A DNA stretch of 64,000 nucleotides from Salticus scenicus (GCA_963930645.1 OZ005648.1:4850131-4914130), one strand, 5' to 3'; positions 47,808-61,290 are shown, numbered from the stretch's first letter. Numbers and translations are program-made. Notes: generated from the letters alone by a model not told the origin.

Positions 47808-48204
47808 CACCAACCAATGCACAAAGTAAAATCCTAATTTATTTCGAATATATTGATACATTACAATACAATGAAATCAGGGTAAGGGAAGAATTTATTA
47901 AAAATCTTAATCGCATAAAACACTTAAAATCTTTTGAAATTTTTTTATTTATTTTTTTATTTATTTTTAACATATTTAAATAGTTTTCCAGAAATTTTAA
48001 TATGCTTAGTATTGATACATTTCAAAGCATATGTATGTAAACTTTAAGAAATCTAAGACGCTAATTTCAAAGTACGATTTTCAATTTCGTCATCCCCTTA
48101 AAAGGGATTTAAAAACTACTAAAGTACGGAGTTCTGACTCTGAAGAATAAAATAATGAGTTACCATAAATCGAAAAAAAAAAAAAAAGAAAGAAAAGAAA
48201 CAGT
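47034..48204. other. Interior of 7-kb element, nothing recognised
   Basis: AT-rich DNA with an AAT microsatellite at 47040-47060 and a long A tract near 47774-47804. The A tract is longer in the second copy. No credible gene. Confidence 0.55.
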
Positions 48205-48676
48205 GCCCCTTAGTCATCAGGCGAACAAAAGTGGACACGAGTGTAGCAAATGTACTTTGCCGCGCTCGTGCCTACTTTGTTCACCCAATGAAGAGCCATG
48301 GTATTATTTCCATCAAAAACAAATGTTGCGAGTTTTTTTTTATTTTTGGGTTTCCTTACAAAGATTTTTATTATTAATAACGGTTCTTTGAATCGTTTAT
48401 TACTGTAAAAATAAATAAATAAATAATAAAATAATAAAATAAAATAAAAAGGCAACAGATGTCACCACTATTATCCTTAGTCAGGCGAACAAAAGTGGAC
48501 ACGAGTGCAACAGAAGTGCTTTGCTACACTCCTGCCTACTTTGTTCACCAAATGAAGAGACGTGTATCACTAGAAACAAATGTTGCAAGTTTTTTTTTAA
48601 TTTAATTATTGCGTTTCTTTACAAAGATTTTTATAATTAATACCGGTTCTTTGGTGCATTTATTACTGTAATAAAT
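48205..48676. repeat. Two diverged direct copies of a hairpin-forming repeat
   Basis: Copies at about 48205-48413 and 48470-48676. Each starts GGCGAACAAAAGTGGACACGA and contains an inverted match (CTACTTTGTTCACC), then ATGTTGCRAGTTTTTTTT and GGTTCTTTG. Blocks are shared with the retroposed segment at 14683-14899 (CTCGCAACA-TTGTTT, TTCATCAGGTGAA), so all belong to one dispersed family. Confidence 0.7.
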
Positions 48677-50529
48677 ATGTGCTTTAAAATTTATTTTTAT
48701 TTATTTATTTTTTAATTTAATTTTAATTTTAATTATTTTTATTTTTTTACACTTGAATTATATAAGTACGCATTTTTTTTCTTTTTTTTTTTTTTTCATA
48801 TATTTGCTGTCATAAAAATTTAAATTAAACATGCATGCATGATCCTGTAAACCAATTGAAAACCATTTTTTTTTCTTATTAATTTATTTAAATAACTAAT
48901 TCATCTAAAGTTATGGATTACTTTTTATAATCAGAAAACAAACTAACTGCCAAGTTTATTATTTAAAGCGCAGATTACAATTTGAGATTCAAATTCACAT
49001 TTAAAAAATTACTTAATGCAGTTCGACATTTTTTGAACTGATAAGCGCTGTTGCTAACCTTCAAAGATCTTTAGACAGGAAGCATTTGGGGCCATCTGGT
49101 TATCATAATTGCTGAGTAAGAAAAATATTCCAATTCAAAACTAACACATTCGTACTGCACTGATTGATATACGTTGGTTTGGTTTACTTTAAAATGAATT
49201 TATTAAATAAAGACGTAAGATGTTTTCAGTGTCTCTGAAAGATTTCATCATAACTATAGGGAATTGCTTATTTCAAATCTTACATAGCGAAAATGAAACA
49301 GGATGTTAAAAAATCTGTTTTATACACAGATTTAATGAGAATGACTATTATTTGAATTATTTAGTAGTGGGTGTACATCAATGATTTATATTTCCTTCTA
49401 AAGAAACCTTAATTTTCCTTAATTATTATTATTATTATTTGTTGAGAAATAAAACAATTTGAAAAAATAAAAATACGGGATGAAGGTAAAGAATTTCGAT
49501 TATTTACTCTTAGTTGAAAACCATTGTAGAATTACAGAGACACTGGATAAACATTTAAAAAAAATTATAGTCATATTCATTTAAAGTTTACTCAGTGTGT
49601 CTTATTCACTTTAAGTTTAGCAGTCAAAAGTGATCATTTAAATTACAACTATAAACAGAATATATAATTTTATGATGCAGTATAGTGATAATAATAATGC
49701 AGTTCAAAGATTAACGTCTGTGATAAGTATATAATATTTGAGAGAAAATTATTCTAATCTAAATATATATATATATTTTTTTTAAATCTTCTTGTCTTTA
49801 TTTATTTAATTGAATTTATTTTTATTTATTTGTTTTTTATTTATTTTGTCTCACATCTTTATGTGACGAAAACTTTATTAGTTTGTGAGTGTTATCTGTG
49901 TTAATAATAATATTTTCGGAATTTAAAAGGTAATAATGCACTTGTTATTCATGAAATATGAATAAATTGATTCAGATTTAGGACCATCTTCACGATTCTT
50001 GACTTTTTGAATCATACTGGTGGTCAGGAATGAAAGAGTTCCGCTTTTTTGCCACCACTAATTTCCATAAAAAATTTCTGCTCTATAAAATCATAAAAAT
50101 AATATAAGAAATATGATACAAATTTCTGTATTGAAACACTTTTGGCAGAAATAGCAGAACTCTTTCTTTGCTTGGGCGACGTTTCTTTGGGATATAATAG
50201 AAAGTCTAATTACTTATTTTGATTATACTTTTTGCTATTTCTCTTTTAATTAATTTATGGCAATACTTCATTTTCTATTTATATTTCTAACATATGGGAA
50301 TTTTTATAATGCTGTTTACTATTTTACAAGTACATTTTTTTAAATACTTTATATATATAAGGATCTAGTCAAATATATATAGAAGGGATAATTTTTAAGA
50401 TTTATTTATTTATTTATTTTTATTTTTTTCAAGCGATGCTCTCTGGATTAAAAGAGAAAAAAATCTTGGCTCACTGTTATAAACATAAACATTTATTTAT
50501 TTTATTTCACATCTAAAAATTAATTCTAA
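48677..50529. other. Interior of 7-kb element, nothing recognised
   Basis: AT-rich, with TTTA-type simple sequence (about 48690-48750, 49795-49850 and 50395-50430). I find no gene, inverted end or target duplication. Confidence 0.55.
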
Positions 50530-50873
50530 ATATGTGTATTTGTGCAAATTTTCCTCTCATACTGCCATGTTAAAAACTGGGGAAAAAATGGGATGAAAGC
50601 GGCATATTTTGAAGGATTGATCCTCAAATGTAATTAGCACCAATTTAAGTTAAAGTCCAACTAAATATCTAGTTAAGTTAAATTGTATTAAATTGTTCAT
50701 AGAATACAGCGTTCAAAAAATTATTGATACACACAAAAATAGACAGATAGTTTTTTAATGAAGTGAAATCGTGTTCAGAACATATCAAAACGTGTAAAAC
50801 AACCGAAAAGCGGGAGTCGAAAATTTTTACGTATCAAATACTTCCTTCTTATACATGCAGAACAAAGTAAAAA
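50530..50873 (+). repeat. Diverged copy of the dispersed repeat seen in the Harbinger
   Basis: Shares with 13740-14518 the ordered blocks CATACTGCCATGTTAAAAA, GATTGATCC-CAAAT, TAGCACCA, GTCCAACTAAATA, TGAAATCGT, CAAAACGTGTAAA and a final AAAGTAAAAA. Clearly older than the insertions around it. Confidence 0.7.
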
Positions 50874-51127
50874 TAAAAAGGTTACAAATTTATAATTGTC
50901 CTAATAACTTTCCCACAGTTATATTATACAAATATAAAGTTGGATCCATAAACTTATTAGCGCTATTAAAATAATAATAATAACAAATAATAAGAATATA
51001 ATTAGAAAATTAATGACTATCATAGCTCATTTTAAACGGACCAACAAGATATTTGCTGTACTTTTCTAGAAATCCTAATATTTTAATAATAATTCTAAAA
51101 TCAAAGACTTCTAAAAATGATTTAAAA

Positions 51128-51151
51128 CACACACACACACACACACACAAA
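51128..51151 (+). repeat. CA microsatellite
   Basis: Short (AC)n run. It is a few units shorter in the second copy near 61545, one of the length differences between the two duplicates. Confidence 0.9.
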
Positions 51152-51294
51152 ACCAAATTAAAAATGAATCACTTACTCTTACACTTTTTATGAGATCATT
51201 TAACCTTTTAGTATCTTGTACGCCGCAGACTTGGCACGAAATGGCGAAGCGAAATGAGAGGGAATTTCAAATCAACAGCAGGTGAATCGCAGCG

Positions 51295-51576
51295 CCCTCT
51301 ATGCATTCGAATTGTAAGTGATGGTCCGGTACCGGCCTTATAAATTGTGGCCGCAATATGGCAAACATAAGGTTGGCCGTGTGCTAATACCCTGGAAAAG
51401 GCCAGCTGTTATTATGCCGCTTCTGAGCCACCGGCCTTTTCACTGTAGGCTGTCTTCAATGCTGGCAGCCGTAAGCGGCCCACTGCTTCAGCTACATGTG
51501 GCAACCTGCAGCTGATGGCAAGTGCAAGATGCCAGCTGTAGGCCAGAACGAGCCCATCAGTATAAGTTTTGCTGGG
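51295..51576 (-). repeat. Right subterminal repeat region of 7-kb element
   Basis: GC-rich like the left end, with GGCC-centred motifs, GGCAAACATAAGG, CTGGCAGCC and an inverted GTGGGCC at 51477-51483, ending GTTTTGCTGGG. The frame at 51318-51515 is produced by these repeats and is not a gene. Confidence 0.75.
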
Positions 51577-54500
51577 CTGGTTTACATTTAGAGTCTTTGT
51601 TTACTTTTGTTGTCTTTATTTACATGTGTAATCTTTGTTTCCATTTAGAGTCTTTGTTTATATTTGTAATCTTTGTTTTCATTTAGATCCTTTTTCTCAT
51701 TCGTAGTCTTTGTTTACATTTGTTGTCTTTGTTTACATACAGAGCCTATTTAAATTTGCACTCTTTGTTTCCCCGTATTTGTTTACATTTAGAGTCTTTG
51801 TTTATATTTTGAGTCTTTGTTTACATTTAGACTCTTTGTTTACATTTTGAGTCTCTTAACATTTGTGCTCTTTGTTTACATTTGTAATCTGTTTACATTA
51901 AGAGCTTTGTTTACATTTGTTGTCTGTGTTTTAGAGCCTTCTCTTACATTTAGAGCCTTCTCTTTGATTTAGAGCCTTCTCTTACATTTAGAGTGTTTGT
52001 TTACAATTAGAGCCTTGGTTTACATTCAGAGTCTTTGTTTACATTTGTAGTCTTTGTTTACAATTAGATTCCTTGTTTACATTTAGAGTCTTAGTTTACA
52101 TTTCGAGTCTCTTTACATTTAGAATCTTTGTTTACATTTGTAGTCTTTGTTTACATTTGTAGTCTTTGTTTACATTTAGATTATGTTTACATTTAGTGAC
52201 TTTCTTTACATTTAGATACTTTGTTTACATTTGTAGATTTTGTTTACATTTAGAGTGTTTACATTTAGTGCCTATGTTTACATTTTTAGTCTTTGTCTAC
52301 ATTTAGAGTCTTTGTTTACATTTGTATTATTTGTTTACATTTAGAGTATTTGTTTACATTTAGAGTCTTTGTTTACGTTTGTAGTCTTTATTTACATGTG
52401 TAATCTTTGTTTCCATTTAGAGTCTTTGTTTATATTTGTAATCTTTGTTTTCATTTAGAGCCTTTTTCTCATTCGTAGTCTTTGTTTACATTTGTTGTCT
52501 TTGTTTACATACAGAGCCTATTTAAATTTGCACTCCTTGTTTCCACGTATTTGTTTAGATTTAGAGTCTTTGTTTATATTTTGAGTCTTTGTTTACATTT
52601 ACACTCTTTGTTTACATTTTGAGTCTCTTAACATCTATGCTCTTTGTTTACATTTGTAATCTGTTTACATTTAGAGCTTTGTTTACATTTGTTGTCTGTG
52701 TTTACATTTAGAGTCAGTTTACATTTGTAGTCTATGTTTACATTTGCAGTCTTTGTTTACATTTGTAGTCTTTGTTTACATTTAATGTCTGTTAACATTT
52801 GTGCTCTTTGTTTACGTTTAAATTCTTTGTTTACATTTGTAGTCTTTGTTTACATTTAAATTCTTTGTTTACGTTTGTGGTCTTTGTTTACATTTCGAGT
52901 CTCTTTACATTTAGTGTCTTTGTTTAAATTTAGATACTTTGTTTACATTTGTAGACTTTGTTTACATTTAGTATGTTTACATTTAGTGCCTTTGTTTACG
53001 TTCGTAGTCTTTGTTTACATGTTTAATCTTTGTTTCAATTCAGTCTTTGTTTATATTTGTAGTCTTTGTTTACATTTGTTATCTTTGTTTACATTTGTTG
53101 TCTTTGTTTACATACAGAGCCTGTTTAAATTTGCACTCTTTGTTTACATGTCTTTGTTTACATATAGAGACTGTTTACATTTTTAGTCTGTTAACATTTG
53201 TGCACTTTGTTTACATTTGTAGTCCGCTTACATTTAGATTCTTTATTTACTTTTAAAGGCTATGTTTAAATTTGTAGTCTGTTTACATTTTTACATTTAG
53301 AGCCTTTGTTTACATTTGTAGTCTTTGTTTACATTTAGAGTGTTTGTTTATATTTGTAATCTTTGTTTTCATTTAAAGCCTTTTTCTCATTCGTAGTCTT
53401 TGTTTACATACAGAGCGTATTTAAATTTGCACTCTTTGTTTCCACGTATTTCTTTACATTTAGAGTCTTTGTTTATATTTTGAGTCTTTGTTTGCATTTA
53501 CACTCTTTGTTTACATTTTGAGTCTCTTAACATTTGTGCTCTTTGTTTACATTTGTAATCTGTTTACATTTAGAGCTTTGTTTACATTTGTTGTCTGTGT
53601 TTACATTTAGAGTCAGTTTACAATTGTAGTCTATGTTTACATTTGCAGTCTTTGTTTACATTTGTAGTCTTTGTTTACATTTAATGTCTGTTAACATTTG
53701 TGCTCTTTGTTTAATTTTGTATTCTTTGTTTACATTTGTAGTCCGCTTACATTTAGATTCTTTGTTTAAATTTAGAGGCTTTGTTTAAATTTGCAGTCTG
53801 TTTACATTTAGAACCTTTGTTTACATTTGTAGTCTTTCTTTAAATTTGTAGTCTTTGTTTACATTTGTGGTCTTTCTTTAGATATAGAGCCTTTGTTTAC
53901 ATTTAGAGTATTTGTTTACATATGTAGTCTTTGTTTAACTTTAGCGTCCTTGTTTACATTTGTAGTCATTGTTTACATTTGTAGTCTTTGTTTATATTTT
54001 GAGTCTATTTACATTTAGTGTCTGTTTAAATTTAGATTCTTTGTTTACATTTTTAGCCTTTTTTATATTTAGAGTGTTTACATTTAGTTCCTTTGTTTAC
54101 ATTTGTAGTCTTTGTTTACCTTTAGAGTCCGTGTTTACATTTGTAGTCATTGTTTACATTTGTAGTCTTTGTTTACATTTCGAGTCTCTTTACATTTAGT
54201 GTCTTTGTTTAAATTTAGATACTTTGTTTACATTTGTAGACTTTGTTTACATTTAGAATGTTTACATTTAGTGCCTTTGTTTACGTTCGTAGTCTTTGTT
54301 TACATGTGTAATCTTTGTTTCAATTTAGAGTCTTTGTTTATATTTGTAGTCTTTGTTTACATTTGTTATCTTTGTTTACATTTGTTGTCTTTGTTTACAT
54401 ACAGAGCCTGTTTAAATTTGCACTCTTTGTTTACATGTCTTTGTTTACATTTAGAGACTGTGAACATTTTTAGTCTGTTAACATTTGTGCACTTTGTTTA

Positions 54501-55011
54501 CATTTGTAGTCCGCTTACATTTAGATTCTTTGTTTATTTTTAAAGGCTTCGTTTAAATTTTTAGTCTGTTTACATTTAGAGCCTTTGTTTACATTTGTAG
54601 TCTTTCTTTAAATTTGTAGTCTTTGTTTACATTTGTAGTCTTTGTTTACCTTTAGAGTCCTTGTTTACATTTGTAGTCATTCTTTACATTTGTAGTCTTT
54701 GTTTACATTTAAATTCTTTGTTTACATTTGTAATCTGTTTACATTAAGAGCTTTGTTTACATTTGTTGTCTGTGTTTACATTTAGAGTCAGTTTACATTT
54801 GTAGTCTATGTTTACATTTGCAGTCTTTGTTTACATTTGTAGTCTTTGTTTACATTTAGATTCTGTTTACATTTAGTGACTTTGTTTACATTTAGATTCT
54901 TTGTTTACATTTGTAGATTTTGTTTACATTTAGAGTGTTTACATTTAGTGCCTTTGTTTACATTTTTAGTCTTTGTTTACGTTTAAAGTCTTTCTTTACA
55001 TTTAGAGTACT
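51577..55011 (+). repeat. 19-bp satellite array between the two 7-kb elements
   Basis: Begins with the right CT of copy 1 and ends with the left CT of copy 2. Its first part (from 51577) recurs from 61994 onward and its last part (about 54150-55011) matches 43750-44609. Contains a local triple of TTTAGAGCCTTCTCT-type units near 51935-51990. Confidence 0.93.
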
Positions 55012-55427
55012 CCCAGCAAAACCTGGGATGATGGCCAACACGAGGCCAAGTGTTGACTGCCAACAGTAATAGCTGCTGGCCCGTTGGTGGCAAAAGTTAA
55101 GGTGCCGAAGGGAATATGTTACGCCGGCCATCAGATGGCCACATTCGGCCGATCTATTGCTGGCAGCCTGCAGTACGATCGGAATAAGTCAGTGGGCCGC
55201 TGATGGGTCATTGCTGGCAGCGAGCTATCGGTTGAAAAAAGGTTGTGGGCCACTGATGGCAACCAACAATTGGTTAAAAATCGTTAGTGGGCCAGTGTCG
55301 GGCCACCTGATAGCAAACATAATTTTTTCGTATTGTCGCTGGAAGCCTTCAGTGGGCCAGTTGTGGCAAACATAAATAATTATATTACTCCGGGTGTTTT
55401 TGTTGGCCCTTTATATTTTCCCATTAA

Positions 55428-55845
55428 CGGCCCTCTTCATTTACCGTCGCCGGAAGCCCGAGCCAATGTTATTCTATGGGGAATTTTTCTTTACTAATAA
55501 CTCATTAACTAATACATATTTTTAAATTCTGTTTTCACATTCAAAAAATTCCCAACTGTTAAATTGACCGACCTTTTTTAAAAATGTATTTTTTAATATT
55601 TTATTTTGAAATTGCAAAATGAAAAAAATTCACATATTGAAAATTCGTATTTTGCAGCTTCAAAATAAAATACAAAAAATTAAATAATTTTTTAAAAAAG
55701 GTCCGTCAATTTAACAGCTGGAAATTTTCAGAATGTGAAAACAGAATTAAAAAATATGTATTAGTTAATAAGTTATTTGTAAAGAAAAATTTCCCATAGA
55801 ATAACATTAGCTTCGGTTTCCAGCGGCGGTGATTGAAGAGGGCCC
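55428..55845. mobile_element. TTAA-flanked palindromic MITE (copy 2)
   Basis: Duplicate of 45026-45443, with TTAA at 55424-55427 and 55846-55849. Confidence 0.85.
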
Positions 55846-56068
55846 TTAATGGGCCAATAGTGATTTGGTTATGACTATTATTTTATTTTATTTTATTTTA
55901 TTTATTTATTTATTTATTTATTGTGATACCTTACATTTTATTAATGCTAATTTCTATGCATCCAATATTTAATTTGGTTTTGTAGCAACAGAGGGTGATC
56001 AAACTTATTATTTATTTATTTGATTATTTATTTTTTTACACTTTTTTTATTTTGATTAAAAAAAAAAA

Positions 56069-56309
56069 ATACTTGACTAAATGATTTTGAAATGCAGACA
56101 TGTAAAAACGTTTAAAAACTCACATTTTCTACTATCGATTTAGTCCAAAGTTCAATTAAGGGACCAACTATAAGGTAAAGAAAAGCACAAATATTTTGGA
56201 TCAACCTGCGTCATAAAAAGCTACAAATGACTTGTAACTTGAACACATTATTGCTCTTACTATATACAATGTTTGTAAGTTTTTTGTATGGGAAATACAC
56301 AATTTTTTA

Positions 56310-56346
<37 letters not shown>

Positions 56347-57450
56347 TATTACATTTTTGGCAATTTTTTTTGCTTATAACAAGAAGGAATTTTCACAAAA
56401 TTTTACAAAACTTGCAGAAAAATTGATAAAACATTAAAGAAACATTATTCTGAAACATAAAATTTATATGTGTAATTTTCGAGGAGATTTGAGCATTTAC
56501 ATTCATTTTTATTTATTTTATTTTTTCTGAGCGTGCGCGAAAGATAGAAATTTTTTATTACGTAAGTCGAAAACCAGATATCTTGGGTAACTTATACAAA
56601 AGTTTATTTCAATGGAATAAAAATTAAGCAAATTATTAGTAAAAGAACGAGCCAGATTTTAGATATGTTCAACCATGTTACAAAAGGTCATTTTTGTGAA
56701 AATCCCCTTATGAGCTCACAGATCGTACTAAATAAATAAAAGTATGTTATAGTTACAAGTCCAGAAGGATTTTTTCACAAAGAAGAAATTTTGAAACATG
56801 GTTGAAAAAATTTAATCTTCCAATTAAATGCTTGGCATGTGAAAAACCCCTTATGAATTTTCACACCAGTATATACCTAAAATCTGCCCCATTTTTTCGC
56901 AACAACTTGCTTAATTTTTCCTGTATTGAAATGAACTTCCGATATAAAATGCCCAATATATCTAACTTTTAACTAATGTGATGAAAATTTTTATCTTTCC
57001 CGCAAAAGCAGTAAATAAAATATTTATTGTAAATGCTTATATCTCACCGAATATTACACGTATAAATGTGTGCTTTAGAATAATATTTTTCTAGTGTTTT
57101 GTAAATTTTTCTGTAAGTTTTGTAAAATTTTATTAAATTCCATTCTTGCTATAAGAAAAAAAAAAAAAAAAAAAAAGAAAAGAAAGAAAAGAAACTTGCC
57201 CTCCCCCTTGCCAAAAAAAAAAAAAAAAAAAACATACACATATTGTTTATAATATTATGCAGCGTGTTAAGGTTACAAGTCATCGGTAGCTTTTCATGAT
57301 ATAGGGTGATCCAAAGTTTTTGTGCATTTCTCTAATTTGTGGTTGCTTCTTTAATTGCACTCTTGACTAAATCGATAGTGGAAAATATGAGTTTTTAAAT
57401 GTTCTTTGCATATTAGAAGTTCAAGACCATTTCATCCAGTATTTGTTTTA
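56069..57450. mobile_element. Large palindromic MITE (copy 2)
   Basis: Duplicate of 45667-47033. The TA run inside is longer than in copy 1, which sets the two apart. Confidence 0.7.
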
Positions 57451-58183
57451 AAATAATAATAATAATAATAATTGATTACCCACTGTATTTATAGTTCAAT
57501 TAAATTTTTACAAGCATTTGATTCTTAGACTATGTTTATAAATTTAGGATTTCTAGTACAGCGGGAAAAACACTCAGCCGATCCGTTTTCATTAAAAATA
57601 AATCTATGATAAGCTTTTTATTACTTTTGTTCTATGCAAATATAAGATTTTGATAAGATAAATATATATTTTGGTCTATGTAATGTTATATTCTTTGTAA
57701 ATTTTGTTTCAAAGTGTTAAATTTCAAAACGTTTGTTTAATTGTGTTAAGTTATTTTATATAAATAAATGTAACGTTGCAAGTGACTAGATAAAATATTG
57801 AAATAAAAAGTTTCTGATTTAAGTATGCAATATAGAGAACCTTCAATAAAAAAATATTTAAATCAGAGTTAAGGAGATGGTAAATATTGAAAATGGTTCT
57901 TTGAAATTTCTTCCTTAATGTCGTGATTTAATACATAAGTATTGAAATATATCAGTATTAAGTACATTAAAATTTCTCATAAACTATTGAAATAAAATAA
58001 ATAAATAAATATTCCGTGCAACATAATTTTTAAATTTTACACTCGATTTTACATCATTGTAATTTATCAAAATTTCTAAACATGTTTGGGTATAAATTTG
58101 TGGATTGGTTGAGAAGTTACTTTTTGAAAAGTATTTTGTACTTGTGTGCTACATTTTAGAGTCAAACATAAAAGTATTTTTAA

Positions 58184-58223
<40 letters not shown>

Positions 58224-58621
58224 CACCAACCAATGCACAAAGTAAAATCCTAATTTATTTCGAATATATTGATACATTACAATACAATGAAATCAGGGTA
58301 AGGGAAGAATTTATTAAAAATCTTAATCGCATAAAACACTTAAAATCTTTTGAAATTTTTTTATTTATTTTTTTATTTATTTTTAACATATTTAAATAGT
58401 TTTCCAGAAATTTTAATATGCTTAGTATTGATACATTTCAAAGCATATGTATGTAAACTTTAAGAAATCTAAGACGCTAATTTCAAAGTACGATTTTCAA
58501 TTTCGTCATCCCCTTAAAAGGGATTTAAAAACTACTAAAGTACGGAGTTCTGACTCTGAAGAATAAAATAATGAGTTACCATAAATCGAAAAAAAAAAAA
58601 AAAAGAAAGAAAAGAAACAGT
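57451..58621. other. Interior of 7-kb element copy 2, nothing recognised
   Basis: Duplicate of 47034-48204; the A tract near 58186-58220 is longer here. Confidence 0.55.
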
Positions 58622-59093
58622 GCCCCTTAGTCATCAGGCGAACAAAAGTGGACACGAGTGTAGCAAATGTACTCTGCCGCGCTCGTGCCTACTTTGTTCA
58701 CCCAATGAAGAGCCATGGTATTATTTCCATCAAAAACAAATGTTGCGAGTTTTTTTTTATTTTTGGGTTTCCTTACAAAGATTTTTATTATTAATAACGG
58801 TTCTTTGAATCGTTTATTACTGTAAAAATAAATAAATAAATAATAAAATAATAAAATAAAATAAAAAGGCAACAGATGTCACCACTATTATCCTTAGTCA
58901 GGCGAACAAAAGTGGACACGAGTGCAACAGAAGTGCTTTGCTACACTCCTGCCTACTTTGTTCACCAAATGAAGAGACGTGTATCACTAGAAACAAATGT
59001 TGCAAGTTTTTTTTTAATTCAATTATTGCGTTTCTTTACAAAGATTTTTATAATTAATACCGGTTCTTTGGTGCATTTATTACTGTAATAAAT
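58622..59093. repeat. Two diverged hairpin-forming repeats (copy 2)
   Basis: Duplicate of 48205-48676, with single-base changes only. Confidence 0.7.
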
Positions 59094-60946
59094 ATGTGCT
59101 TTAAAATTTATTTTTATTTATTTATTTTTTAATTTAATTTTAATTTTAATTATTTTTATTTTTTTACACTTGAATTATATAAGTACGCATTTTTTTTCTT
59201 TTTTTTTTTTTTCATATATTTGCTGTCATAAAAATTTAAATTAAACATGCATGCATGATCCTGTAAACCAATTGAAAACCATTTTTTTTTTTCTTATTAA
59301 TTTATTTAAATAACTAATTCATCTAAAGTTATGGATTACTTTTTATAATCAGAAAACAAACTAACTGCCAAGTTTATTATTTAAAGCGCAGATTACAATT
59401 TGAGATTCAAATTCACATTTAAAAAATTACTTAATGCAGTTCGACATTTTTTGAACTGATAAGCGCTGTTGCTAACCTTCAAAGATCTTTAGACAGGAAG
59501 CATTTGGGGCCATCTGGTTATCATAATTGCTGAGTAAGAAAAATATTCCAATTCAAAACTAACACATTCGTACTGCACTGATTGATATACGTTGGTTTGG
59601 ATTACTTTAAAATGAATTTATTAAATAAAGACGTAAGATGTTTTCAGTGTCTCTGAAAGATTTCATCATAACTATAGGGAATTGCTTATTTCAAATCTTA
59701 CATAGCGAAAATGAAACAGGATGTTAAAAAATCTGTTTTATACACAGATTTAATGAGAATGACTATTATTTGAATTATTTAGTAGTGGGTGTACATCAAT
59801 GATTTATATTTCCTTCTAAAGAAACCTTAATTTTCCTTAATTATTATTATTATTATTTGTTGAGAAATAAAACAATTTGAAAAAATAAAAATACGGGATG
59901 AAGGTAAAGAATTTCGATTATTTACTCTTAGTTGAAAACCATTGTAGAATTACAGAGACACTGGATAAACATTTAAAAAAAATTATAGTCATATTCATTT
60001 AAAGTTTACTCAGTGTGTCTTATTCACTTTAAGTTTAGCAGTCAAAAGTGATCATTTAAATTACAACTATAAACAGAATATATAATTTTATGATGCAGTA
60101 TAGTGATAATAATAATGCAGTTCAAAGATTAACGTCTGTGATAAGTATATAATATTTGAGAGAAAATTATTCTAATCTAAATATATATATATATTTTTTT
60201 TTAAATCTTCTTGTCTTTATTTATTTAATTGAATTTATTTTTATTTATTTGTTTTTTATTTATTTTGTCTCACATCTTTATGTGACGAAAACTTTATTAG
60301 TTTGTGAGTGTTATCTGTGTTAATAATAATATTTTCGGAATTTAAAAGGTAATAATGCACTTGTTATTCATGAAATATGAATAAATTGATTCAGATTTAG
60401 GACCATCTTCACGATTCTTGACTTTTTGAATCATACTGGTGGTCAGGAATGAAAGAGTTCCGCTTTTTTGCCACCACTAATTTCCATAAAAAATTTCTGC
60501 TCTATAAAATCATAAAAATAATATAAGAAATATGATACAAATTTCTGTATTGAAACACTTTTGGCAGAAATAGCAGAACTCTTTCTTTGCTTGGGCGACG
60601 TTTCTTTGGGATATAATAGAAAGTCTAATTACTTATTTTGATTATACTTTTTGCTATTTCTCTTTTAATTAATTTATGGCAATACTTCATTTTCTATTTA
60701 TATTTCTAACATATGGGAATTTTTATAATGCTGTTTACTATTTTACAAGTACATTTTTTTAAATACTTTATATATATAAGGATCTAGTCAAATATATATA
60801 GAAGGGATAATTTTTAAGATTTATTTATTTATTTATTTTTATTTTTTTCAAGCGATGCTCTCTGGATTAAAAGAGAAAAAAATCTTGGCTCACTGTTATA
60901 AACATAAACATTTATTTATTTTATTTCACATCTAAAAATTAATTCT
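59094..60946. other. Interior of 7-kb element copy 2, nothing recognised
   Basis: Duplicate of 48677-50529. Confidence 0.55.
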
Positions 60947-61290
60947 AAATATGTGTATTTGTGCAAATTTTCCTCTCATACTGCCATGTTAAAAACTGGG
61001 GAAAAAATGGGATGAAAGCGGCATATTTTGAAGGATTGATCCTCAAATGTAATTAGCACCAATTTAAGTTAAAGTCCAACTAAATATCTAGTTAAGTTAA
61101 ATTGTATTAAATTGTTCATAGAATACAGCGTTCAAAAAATTATTGATACACACAAAAATAGACAGATAGTTTTTTAATGAAGTGAAATCGTGTTCAGAAC
61201 ATATCAAAACGTGTAAAACAACCGAAAAGCGGGAGTCGAAAATTTTTACGTATCAAATACTTCCTTCTTATACATGCAGAACAAAGTAAA
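60947..61290 (+). repeat. Dispersed repeat (copy 2)
   Basis: Duplicate of 50530-50873. Confidence 0.7.

Larger units (their letters stand above)
44610..51576. mobile_element. 7-kb TIR element of unknown superfamily, copy 1
   Basis: A 6,967-bp non-satellite segment starting CCCAGCAAAAC and ending GTTTTGCTGGG, an 11-bp perfect inverted pair. Flanks are ...AGAGTACT and CTGGTTTAC...; the uninterrupted satellite at 36226 reads AGAGTACTGGTTTAC, so insertion duplicated only CT (2 bp). Both ends carry GC-rich subterminal regions built from TGGGCCA-, GGCAAACA- and TGGCAGC-like motifs. The inside is AT-rich with nested MITEs and no frame above 100 residues that resembles a protein, so it is probably non-autonomous. 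Repetitive subterminal regions and a 2-bp target fit some animal CMC/EnSpm-like elements, but the ends are not CACTA, so I leave it unclassified. Confidence 0.8.

Noticed and set aside
48210..48455. 81-codon minus-strand frame ending in F/Y-rich sequence (and 58627-58872)
   Set aside because: Crosses a dispersed repeat and A/T simple sequence; no domain.
51318..51515. 65-codon frame in the right end of the 7-kb element (and 61735-61932)
   Set aside because: Same reason: subterminal repeat DNA with no recognisable protein features.
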